Assembly (NCBI GenBank): GCA_003139095.1
Contig: PLHW01000053.1
Coordinates: 23,946 to 87,945 of the forward strand
Length of the DNA: 64,000 bases
DNA from: Acidobacteriaceae bacterium
GTDB taxonomy: Bacteria > Acidobacteriota > Terriglobia > Terriglobales > Acidobacteriaceae
Reading direction: 5' to 3'
Shown here: positions 57,138-64,000 of the stretch, piece by piece
Layout: every line of letters starts with the position of its first letter
Position numbering within the stretch: position 1 is the first letter of the stretch
The notes under the pieces: model-generated
Databases searched by the model: none
Told to the model about the DNA's origin: nothing
What the model saw: the letters and a program-made list of their open reading frames with translations, nothing else
Position numbers and translations under genes: made by a program

Positions 57138-59576
57138 ATGAGCACGGTCGATGCCAGCTTACGCGCCGAAGTCTGCGAAATCAGTCCTTATAATCCTACG
57201 CGCTCGACGATTAGCGGAAGTCCACTCAGTGCTGAAGAGCTGCACAGAATGGAGACGTATTGGCGCGCGTGCAACTACCTTAGCCTGGGGATGATTTACC
57301 TGCGCGAGAACGCCCTGCTGACCGAGCCACTGCGGCCGGAGCACATCAAGAACCGGCTGCTCGGGCACTGGGGATCGAGCCCGGGATTGTCATTTATGTA
57401 CGTCCATCTGAGCCGGCTGATTAAAAAGTATGACCTCGACATGATTTTCTTGGCCGGGCCGGGGCATGGCGCGCCGGGCGTGCTCGGCCCCGCATATCTG
57501 GAAGGCACGTATTCGGAATTTTATCCGGAGAAGAGCCAGGACGTTGAGGGGCTGCGCGAATTTTTCCGGCAGTTTTCTTTTCCGGGCGGGATTGGCAGCC
57601 ACTGCACGCCGGAGACGCCGGGATCGATTCACGAGGGCGGGGAACTTGGATACGTGCTGTCGCACGCGTGCGGCGCGGCGTTCGACAACCCGGAGTTGAT
57701 TGTGGCGGCGGTGGTGGGCGATGGCGAGTCAGAAACCGGGCCGCTGGCGACTTCCTGGCACATCAATAAGTTTCTGAGCCCGGTGCGCGATGGCGCGGTT
57801 CTGCCGATCCTGCATTTGAACGGCTACAAGATCGACAATCCCACGGTGCCGGCGCGAATTTCGCGCGAGGAGTTGGAGAATCTGCTGCGTGGTTATGGCT
57901 GGAAGCCGTACTTCGTGGAGGGGCACGAGGTTGACAGCATGCATCAGGCGATGGCGGCGACGGTGGAGCATTGCATTGCGGAGATTCGCGAACACCAGCG
58001 GAATGCGAGAAAGACGGGCGCAGCGACGCGGCCGCGCTGGCCGATGATCGTGTTGCGCTCGCCGAAGGGGTGGACGGCGCCGCGCGAAGTTGAAGGCCAT
58101 TATCTGGAGGGCTTCTGGCGCGCGCATCAGGTGCCGCTGCCCGCGGCGAAGACGGATCCGGAACAGCTTCAGATTCTGGAAAAGTGGATGCATGCGCTGA
58201 TGCCGGACCCGTTTTTCGACGGCGAGGGGAAGCTTGCGCCGATGTTCAGGGAAATGTCGCCGGCGGGATTGCGGCGCATGAGCGCGAATCCGCATGCCAA
58301 CGGCGGATCGCTTAAGAAAGCGCTGCGCGTGCCCGATTTTCGCGATTACGCGGCGACGTTCGAGAAGCCCGGCGTCAGCCAGACTTCCAACACGCATCCG
58401 CTGGGCGCGATGCTGGGCGATGTGATGAAGCAGAACATGAATAATTTCCGGGTGTTTGGACCGGACGAAACGTCATCGAACAAGCTGGATGCGATTTACG
58501 CGGTTACGAAAAAATTCTGGATCGAGGAAATTTTCCCCGAGGATAGCGATGGCGGCAACCTTGCAAGCGATGGGCGCGTGATGGAGATGCTGAGCGAGCA
58601 CACGATGGAGGGGATGCTCGAAGGCTACCTGCTGACCGGGCGGCATGGATTTTTTTCCTGCTATGAGTCGTTCATCCACATCATCGATTCGATGTTCAAC
58701 CAGCATGCGAAGTGGCTGGAGTCGTCGAATCATGTGTCGTGGCGCGAGGCGATCGCGTCCTTGAATTTGCTGATCACGTCGACGGTGTGGCGGCAGGACC
58801 ACAACGGATTCACGCATCAGGACCCGGGCTTTCTGGATGTGGTGCTGAACAAGAGCGCGAATGTTACGCGTATTTATCTTCCGCCTGACGTGAATTGCCT
58901 GCTGTCAGTGGCCGACCACTGCCTGCGCAGCCAGAACTACGTCAACGTGATTGTGTGCGATAAGCAAAAGCACCTGCAATATTTGACGATGGAGCAGGCG
59001 ATTACCCATTGCACGAAAGGCATCGGCATTTGGGATTGGGCGAGCAATGACGATGGCGGCGAGCCCGACCTGGTGATGGCGTGCGCGGGCGATGTTCCGA
59101 CGCAGGAAGCGCTGGCGGCGACGGCTTTGTTGCGGAAGGAATTTGCCGACCTGAAAATTCGCTTCGTGAATGTTGTCGATCTGTTCAAGCTCCAGCCGAG
59201 CACGGAGCATCCACATGGGCTGCAGGATCGGGATTTCGATTCGCTGTTCACCGTGGATAAGCCGGTGATGTTTAATTTTCACGGCTATCCGCAGCTGATT
59301 CATCGGCTGGCGTACCGCCGCACGAACCACGCTAATATTCACGTGCGCGGCTACAAGGAGAAGGGAAGTATCAGCACGCCGCTGGAGCTGGCGATTGAGA
59401 ACAACATCGACCGCTACAGCCTGGCAATGGATGTGGTGGACCGCGTGCCCAGATTACAGAAGATCGGCGGCCACGCGAAGGAACGGTTTCTGAACCAGCA
59501 GATTGCGTGCGTCACCTACGCGCACGAAAACGGCGTGGACTTGCCGGAAGCGTCGGACTGGACCTGGCCTTATTGA
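57138..59576 (+). CDS. xfp: Xylulose-5-phosphate/fructose-6-phosphate phosphoketolase
   Basis: Thiamine-diphosphate enzyme splitting xylulose-5-P or fructose-6-P into acetyl phosphate plus an aldose phosphate. 812 residues is full length. Marks: [20 protein letters not shown] near 111, [20 protein letters not shown] near 170, the ThDP motif [15 protein letters not shown] near 193, and the later [13 protein letters not shown] segment. Acetyl phosphate would be turned into acetate and ATP by acetate kinase encoded convergently next door. Confidence 0.96.
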   Translation: MSTVDASLRAEVCEISPYNPTRSTISGSPLSAEELHRMETYWRACNYLSLGMIYLRENALLTEPLRPEHIKNRLLGHWGSSPGLSFMYVHLSRLIKKYDLDMIFLAGPGHGAPGVLGPAYLEGTYSEFYPEKSQDVEGLREFFRQFSFPGGIGSHCTPETPGSIHEGGELGYVLSHACGAAFDNPELIVAAVVGDGESETGPLATSWHINKFLSPVRDGAVLPILHLNGYKIDNPTVPARISREELENLLRGYGWKPYFVEGHEVDSMHQAMAATVEHCIAEIREHQRNARKTGAATRPRWPMIVLRSPKGWTAPREVEGHYLEGFWRAHQVPLPAAKTDPEQLQILEKWMHALMPDPFFDGEGKLAPMFREMSPAGLRRMSANPHANGGSLKKALRVPDFRDYAATFEKPGVSQTSNTHPLGAMLGDVMKQNMNNFRVFGPDETSSNKLDAIYAVTKKFWIEEIFPEDSDGGNLASDGRVMEMLSEHTMEGMLEGYLLTGRHGFFSCYESFIHIIDSMFNQHAKWLESSNHVSWREAIASLNLLITSTVWRQDHNGFTHQDPGFLDVVLNKSANVTRIYLPPDVNCLLSVADHCLRSQNYVNVIVCDKQKHLQYLTMEQAITHCTKGIGIWDWASNDDGGEPDLVMACAGDVPTQEALAATALLRKEFADLKIRFVNVVDLFKLQPSTEHPHGLQDRDFDSLFTVDKPVMFNFHGYPQLIHRLAYRRTNHANIHVRGYKEKGSISTPLELAIENNIDRYSLAMDVVDRVPRLQKIGGHAKERFLNQQIACVTYAHENGVDLPEASDWTWPY

Positions 59577-59630
59577 GGGCGGCAATTCGCGCGGGGCCGC
59601 GTCGCACGTGCGCTAAGTCCCTGAGGGCAA

Positions 59631-60875
59631 TTACGACGGATGCGGCTCGCCTAAAATTACACGCACGGTGTCACGGGCGATGAGCAACTCCTCGTCGGTT
59701 GGAATGGCATAGGCGAGCAGCTTGGAATCGCCGGCGCTGATTAGGGCTTCGCGGCCAATGGCGTCATTATTTTTCTGCGCGTCGAGGTGAAGCCCGGCCC
59801 ATTCCATGCTGGCGCAAATGCGGGCGCGCACGTCGGGCGAGTTTTCGCCGATGCCGCCCGTGAACACGATGGCGTCGGCTCCGTCCATGCAAGCCAGATA
59901 CGCGCCAATATATTTGCGGGCGCGATAGCAGAAAATTTCAATGGCCAGGCGAACGCGCCGGTCATCATGCTCTTTCAGTTCCGATTGCAGCTCGCGCATG
60001 TCATTCGTCAGTCCGGAAATGCCGAGCAGTCCGGATTGCGTGTTGAGAAGCGTATCGGTCTCGGAGGGCGACAGACCTTCTTTGCGCGCGATGAAATTTA
60101 CGATCGCGGGATCGAGGTCGCCGGAACGAGTGCCCATTACAAGGCCTTCGAGCGGCGTCATTCCCATGGAAGTGTCGAGGGAGCGTCCGGCCCTGATGGC
60201 GGCCGCAGAGCATCCGTTTCCGAGATGAAGCGTGATGATGTTTGTCTGCTCTCGGGTCAGTCCGCGAAGCGCGCGATAGCGGAAGGCCACATAGCGGTGC
60301 GACGTTCCGTGGAATCCATAGCGGCGAATGCGGTGACGCCGATAAAGATGATAGGGAAGGGCATACAAGTAAGCTTGCTCGGGAATGGAGGAATGGAATG
60401 CGGTGTCAAAGACCGCGACTTGGGGCAGATCGCTTCCAAACAACTCGCGGGCGGCGAGGATTCCCTTTACATTATTTGGATTGTGCAGCGGCGCGAGATC
60501 GATGCAATCTTCAATGCCCTTTAAAACCTTGTCGTCGATACGCGCGGATTCCTGGAACATCTCGCCGCCGTGCACCACGCGATGACCGACCGCATTGAAA
60601 TCGCCGGTGTGCTTGATTTCGGGGACGCCCGAGCGATCGGAGGCGATGAAGCGAACTATATAATCGAGCGCCGCGCCCACGTCGCGCAGCGGAGCCGTGA
60701 GCGTCTTCGATGGACCGGAGCGCGGCTGAAATTTGATAATGGCCTCGCCGCCCATGCCCTCGACTTCGCCCCAGCACAGGCGCTCGTCTTTGTATTCGCG
60801 GATGCGATCGAGGTCGGTGGCAATGACTTGAAACTTCAAACTGGAGCTGCCGGAATTAAGAACCAGAACGTTCAT
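59631..60875 (-). CDS. ackA: Acetate kinase
   Basis: Interconverts acetyl phosphate/ADP with acetate/ATP. 414 residues. Marks: [14 protein letters not shown] at the start, [11 protein letters not shown] near 97, [13 protein letters not shown] near 186, [20 protein letters not shown] near 213 and FTGGIGENS near 338. Convergent with xfp, 54 bp apart; together they form a phosphoketolase bypass yielding ATP. Confidence 0.97.
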   Translation of the reverse strand: MNVLVLNSGSSSLKFQVIATDLDRIREYKDERLCWGEVEGMGGEAIIKFQPRSGPSKTLTAPLRDVGAALDYIVRFIASDRSGVPEIKHTGDFNAVGHRVVHGGEMFQESARIDDKVLKGIEDCIDLAPLHNPNNVKGILAARELFGSDLPQVAVFDTAFHSSIPEQAYLYALPYHLYRRHRIRRYGFHGTSHRYVAFRYRALRGLTREQTNIITLHLGNGCSAAAIRAGRSLDTSMGMTPLEGLVMGTRSGDLDPAIVNFIARKEGLSPSETDTLLNTQSGLLGISGLTNDMRELQSELKEHDDRRVRLAIEIFCYRARKYIGAYLACMDGADAIVFTGGIGENSPDVRARICASMEWAGLHLDAQKNNDAIGREALISAGDSKLLAYAIPTDEELLIARDTVRVILGEPHPS

Positions 60876-61030
60876 TTCAGCCTTTCGCGTTGCGGCGTCA
60901 GATCGTCTTGCGACTCAGGATCTGTGGTCCAATGAAAATTCTCCCAGATTGCGGGCGGTTGTGGAAACCAGGCGAGCTACTCGTTGAATGACCGCGTGGC
61001 AGACTGAGGCGAGACTACTCGCTTGCCGCC

Positions 61031-61594
61031 CTAACCATGCTTCACGAACTTCAATGAGGCGGAGTTCATGCAGTATCGCAGGTAGGTAGGTTTGGGGCCG
61101 TCGTCAAACACGTGTCCCAGGTGCGCCGCGCATTCCGTGCACGAGATTTCATCTCGGCTCATCCCCAGGCTCATGTCCACTGACTTGCGCACATTTTCTT
61201 TTGCAATCGGCGCCCAGAAACTCGGCCAACCCGTGCCCGAATCAAACTTCGTGTCAGAACTGAACAAGGCATTGCCGCAGCAGATGCAGCGATAAAGCCC
61301 CTTGTCGTGCAGGTTATAGGTATCGCCGGTAAAGGCTCGTTCCGTGCCTTGCTTGCGCGTCACCTCAAATTGCAAAGGAGTCAGTTGCTGCTTCCATTCG
61401 GCATCCGTCTTGTGAACCTTCTTGACGCGCGCCGGGCCGAGGTTTTGGCCGGAGTCGCTGAATTGGACGACCGTCACCGTGTCTTTATCATCCGCGGGGT
61501 CGGACTTCGCAGCGCTCAAGGTCGGGCTTTTTAGCCACGCCACCACACCGGCGCCGGCCACTGCGGAATTGGCGAGAAATTTTCTGCGGTTCAT
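61031..61594 (-). CDS. msrB: Peptide-methionine (R)-S-oxide reductase, Tat-exported
   Basis: 187 residues from the ATG at 61594. The N-terminus NRRKFLANSAVAGAGVV is a twin-arginine signal. MsrB core with zinc Cys pairs (CICCGN and CTECAAHLG), catalytic-site GTGWPSFWAP and the C-terminal RYCMNSASLKF Cys. It acts in the periplasm with the MsrA encoded 34 bp upstream. The frame continues upstream into msrA, but that part lacks a start signal. Confidence 0.94.
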   Translation of the reverse strand: MNRRKFLANSAVAGAGVVAWLKSPTLSAAKSDPADDKDTVTVVQFSDSGQNLGPARVKKVHKTDAEWKQQLTPLQFEVTRKQGTERAFTGDTYNLHDKGLYRCICCGNALFSSDTKFDSGTGWPSFWAPIAKENVRKSVDMSLGMSRDEISCTECAAHLGHVFDDGPKPTYLRYCMNSASLKFVKHG

Positions 61595-61628
61595 TCGTCT
61601 CTCCGGTGGTTTGTGGCTCTTGCTCTCC

Positions 61629-62327
61629 CTACTTCTTATAGAGATCTGGAAGTTGCTGGCGGAGATGCTCCACCTTGGGCGCATCGTTGATCGCGATGTA
61701 TGGGTTATCCGGATGAAGCATTGCGTAATTTTGGTGATAGCCCTCGGCCATGTAGAACGCCTTCAGCGGAACGACTTGCGTCACGATCGGCCGGGGAAAC
61801 GACTTTGCCTGGGTGAGCTGGGAGATGTAGGCTTCCGCGATGTGTTTTTGTTCGTCATTGGCGTAGAAAATTACCGAGCGATATTGGCTTCCGGTGTCCG
61901 GCCCCTGGCGATTGAGTTGCGTGGGGTCATGCGCCACCGAAAAAAATACTTTCAGAAGCTGGCCGTACGAAACCTGCGACGGGTCAAACGTAATCTTCAC
62001 GGATTCGGCGTGGCCAGTATCTCCGCTGCTGACATCCTCATATGTGGGTGACGCAACCGATCCCCCGGAATATCCCGAGGTCGCGTCTTTTACGCCTTTC
62101 ACATGCTGAAAGACAGCTTGGATTCCCCAGAAGCAACCGCCCGCCACAACCGCCGTTTCCTTGCTGGACTTGGCCGCCAGCGGGGCATCCACCGCCGGGT
62201 TGGGGAGGGCGACGCTGCTGGCGGCCGCGTTGGCCCGCCTCGATATCACGATAACGGCAAGTACAAGAATCGCGATCAGGATTGCGACTTTGCCGGCTAC
62301 TGAAAAACTCCTAGACTCAACGCTCAT
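61629..62327 (-). CDS. msrA: Peptide-methionine (S)-S-oxide reductase, membrane-anchored or exported
   Basis: 232 residues. An N-terminal hydrophobic helix (KVAILIAILVLAVIVI) is followed by an Ala/Ser-rich linker and the MsrA domain: [45 protein letters not shown]. First gene of the msrA-msrB pair for repair of oxidised proteins outside the cytosol. It has GCFWG, whereas the cytosolic paralog at 45.8 kb has GCFWC. Confidence 0.94.
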   Translation of the reverse strand: MSVESRSFSVAGKVAILIAILVLAVIVISRRANAAASSVALPNPAVDAPLAAKSSKETAVVAGGCFWGIQAVFQHVKGVKDATSGYSGGSVASPTYEDVSSGDTGHAESVKITFDPSQVSYGQLLKVFFSVAHDPTQLNRQGPDTGSQYRSVIFYANDEQKHIAEAYISQLTQAKSFPRPIVTQVVPLKAFYMAEGYHQNYAMLHPDNPYIAINDAPKVEHLRQQLPDLYKK

Positions 62328-62415
62328 GCCAATACCTCACACCCGATTGGATTCGTCTGCGAGGTAAAAGTTACAGATTCAATCGGCGTTTGTGGGTTCC
62401 ATGCTTGATTAAGGG

Positions 62416-63201
62416 TCAGGTTGCGCGGCCACCGCCCATGTGGAATCGCGTTCCCGGGTTCGAGAGATCCTTCAGTCGAAGCTCTTCGGAGCGAATAAAG
62501 TCGACAAGCCTGGACTTGGCCACAATGAAATGCCTGGCCTCGCGTTTCAGGAGGCCCAGGCGTGTGAACTTGCTGAGTTGTGTGGTGACCGTTTCCCGGC
62601 TCGTCCCAATCAAGTTGGCCAGATCTTCATGGGTCAGGCGGACGCTGATGAACGTGCCACTAGAAACTTCGCGTCCGTATTTCTCGCTCAACTGGAGGAG
62701 CACTCTAGCCAGGCGGTGATAGGACCAGGTATGGCTGAACTCCGCCATTCCCCGCTCCACTGTGGCCAATCGGTTCGAAAGCAGCCGAATGAAGTTGAGA
62801 GCGACGGTGGGGACCGCGGATAAGAGTGCCACAAAAGACTCCTGGGAAATGATGGTCACCAGAGAATCCTCTGTGGCAATGGCGGTGAAGGCTCTTTTCT
62901 CCTCGGAGAGAAGAAGTTCGCCGAAGACCTCATCGGGCTTAAGGATGTGCAGAATGGTTTCCTTACCCTGGTCCGAAAGGGAAATCAGCCTGACCATGCC
63001 TTTTTTCAGGACGTAAAGGGAATCGGCAGACTCGCCTTCCCGGAATATCGTTACTCCACGGGAGAACCACTTCTCAGTGCAGAGGCTGGTAATCTTTCGC
63101 ACATCCCGCTGCGCGACCCCATGAAACAGCTCCAAGGCTGTGGCAGAACGTGGCCATACGTTCTTCGCAATGTCCGATATTTGCACGGAGGATGCTAGCA
63201 C
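62416..63201 (-). CDS. CRP/FNR-family transcription regulator (CRP type)
   Basis: 261 residues. Cyclic-nucleotide-binding beta-roll at about 25-140 (EKWFSRGVTIFREGESADSL; DEVFGELLLSEEKRAFTAIA) and a winged HTH at about 170-245 (RLTHEDLANLIGTSRETVTT). Only one Cys is visible in the N-terminal region, so the FNR-type iron-sulfur cluster is absent. Likely target: the TGTGA-N6-TCACA site 500 bp to the right, before the acetate transporter gene. Confidence 0.9.
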   Translation of the reverse strand: MLASSVQISDIAKNVWPRSATALELFHGVAQRDVRKITSLCTEKWFSRGVTIFREGESADSLYVLKKGMVRLISLSDQGKETILHILKPDEVFGELLLSEEKRAFTAIATEDSLVTIISQESFVALLSAVPTVALNFIRLLSNRLATVERGMAEFSHTWSYHRLARVLLQLSEKYGREVSSGTFISVRLTHEDLANLIGTSRETVTTQLSKFTRLGLLKREARHFIVAKSRLVDFIRSEELRLKDLSNPGTRFHMGGGRAT

Positions 63202-63281
63202 CGGAGCGCTGGCTAGTTCAACGCCCGGACATAACAGTGAACCTAGCCCTGGGGATGTGACAACGTCCGTCGTCGGGTTCG

Positions 63282-63548
63282 CTAGCTCTCGGTAATGTCT
63301 ATCACATGGACAATCAACATTAAGATGGCGGTTGCGCCAACGAAAAATGCCGTCGTCTTTATGTCTGACGATACAGAAGGCGTGGTCGCCAGGAAGGTCA
63401 ATTCGCTCCCAATCACGGCTACAAAGAACAGACAGAAGGTGATGGCTGTAATAGTGTTCAAAACTTTCTTCAGCTTCTGTAAGGCAGAGCCGAGTGATTC
63501 TGGGAGGGGAATGGGACTGCGGAGCGGTGCTTTCCGAGGATTTCCCAT
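63282..63548 (-). CDS. Small two-helix membrane protein, function unknown
   Basis: 88 residues. Two transmembrane helices (about 32-52, ITAITFCLFFVAVIGSELTF; and 64-83, TTAFFVGATAILMLIVHVID). ATG start at 63548. It lies between the CRP-type regulator and the divergent acetate transporter gene; the shared control region suggests co-regulation. Family not recognised. Confidence 0.6.
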   Translation of the reverse strand: MGNPRKAPLRSPIPLPESLGSALQKLKKVLNTITAITFCLFFVAVIGSELTFLATTPSVSSDIKTTAFFVGATAILMLIVHVIDITES

Positions 63549-63602
63549 GGCGAGTTCCCGTCTGTCAAAACTTTAGGTTAGGTCTGATGCCAGTTCCGTA
63601 AG

Positions 63603-63733
63603 AGGTTTCACAGTTTGAAGGAAATATATCTTCAGGCGATTTTGTGTAAGAGCAGACCGGAAACTGGGAAGGGAAAGTCATCTCTACCTCGGGATTTGTG
63701 AAAGGTTTCACAGATATTGTTAGAGGTTTCACA
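63603..63733. promoter_or_regulatory. CRP-like binding sites upstream of the acetate transporter gene
   Basis: A perfect TGTGA-aaggtt-TCACA palindrome lies at 63697-63712. Its right half AGGTTTCACA is repeated at 63603-63612 and 63724-63733, the last one 21 bp (two turns) away. These lie between the small membrane protein gene (left) and the acetate transporter (right), whose ATG is 70 bp after the main site. Confidence 0.8.
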
Positions 63734-63781
63734 CAGAATGAGTTCAACCGTCCGAAGAAACGCACTAAGGAGAACTATGAC

Positions 63782-64000
63782 ATGGCGGAACTAGCTGACA
63801 GCGGTATGTGCAAGGAGTGGTGGGCGAACCCGGCAGTAGTGGGGCTAATGGGTTTCGGCTTGACGACGATGGCGACCGGTTTGCACAACGTAGGATTCTG
63901 GAGCGCCGGGCCGACACTGGCACTGGCAATCTGCTTCGGGGGCACGGCGCAATTTATTGCGGGAATCGTGGACCTTCGAAAAGGAAGCATCTTCGGCGGG
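63782..64000 (+). CDS. SatP/GPR1/FUN34/YaaH-type acetate transporter (3' end cut off)
   Basis: Acetate/succinate uptake permease of the AceTr family, open at the right window edge; 73 residues are visible. After a short polar start, WWANPAVVGLMGFGLTTMA has the family NPxPLGL-type motif, and GGTAQFIAGIVDLRKGSIFG matches the conserved second-helix region. The ATG at 63782 is preceded by AAGGAG at 63768-63773. Together with xfp and ackA it forms an acetate-metabolism neighbourhood, probably controlled by the adjacent CRP-type protein. Confidence 0.88.
   Translation, partial: MAELADSGMCKEWWANPAVVGLMGFGLTTMATGLHNVGFWSAGPTLALAICFGGTAQFIAGIVDLRKGSIFGG

Overview
The window is GC-rich chromosomal DNA, most likely from a soil Acidobacteriota of the Koribacter/Terriglobia type. 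That assignment is inferred from gene content and from the many short palindromic intergenic repeats; no rRNA is present to confirm it. Coding density is high. Apart from one AT-rich island (about 47.7-48.1 kb) and a few toxin-antitoxin cassettes, nothing looks recently acquired. No transposase, CRISPR array or prophage was seen.

Layout. 0-16 kb is housekeeping: the 3' part of murB, a family 5 uracil-DNA glycosylase, the proteostasis block tig-clpP-clpX-lon, a small membrane protein, a secreted putative thiol peptidase, engB, a PilZ protein, a sugar-nucleotide epimerase, a RodZ-like HTH protein, then metK and ahcY. 16-22 kb is accessory: a small lipoprotein, a D-aminoacylase-type amidohydrolase, a TumE/TumA-type cassette, an Mpo1-like protein, an AbrB/PIN cassette and a papain-like protein. 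22-30 kb is a Tad/Flp pilus locus split over two convergent strands: tadB-tadC rightward; flp-cpaB-cpaC-cpaE-cpaF leftward. 30-36 kb holds a polytopic membrane protein and three tandem, overlapping GT87-like membrane glycosyltransferase genes. 36-46 kb has an FHA-GAF-PP2C phosphatase, nth, a DedA protein, a PLDc_N-TPR protein, thrC, pcm, a UbiA prenyltransferase and mqnE (futalosine menaquinone route), an orphan Phd antitoxin and msrA.

46-57 kb contains tRNA-Ser(CGA), tadA, the AT-rich island with an HNH endonuclease, a HAF-repeat protein, a lone nuoI, a BtuF-like protein without signal peptide, a GAF protein related to free-Met-R-sulfoxide reductase, a MutT, and a leftward group made of a soluble MgtE-N/CBS protein, an unknown membrane protein and an unusual NRAMP-family transporter. 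A second, orphan Flp pilin lies at 56.8 kb.

57-64 kb is acetate and stress physiology: phosphoketolase (xfp) and acetate kinase (ackA) convergent to each other, an exported MsrA-MsrB pair, a CRP-type regulator, a small membrane protein and the start of a SatP/GPR1-type acetate transporter preceded by a perfect TGTGA-N6-TCACA box.

The most interesting hypothesis is that the NRAMP-like carrier, whose metal-site methionine is replaced by alanine, works with the soluble MgtE-type Mg2+ sensor encoded beside it. The other striking feature is the number and variety of palindromic intergenic repeat families, including four copies of one family, each placed just after a stop codon.
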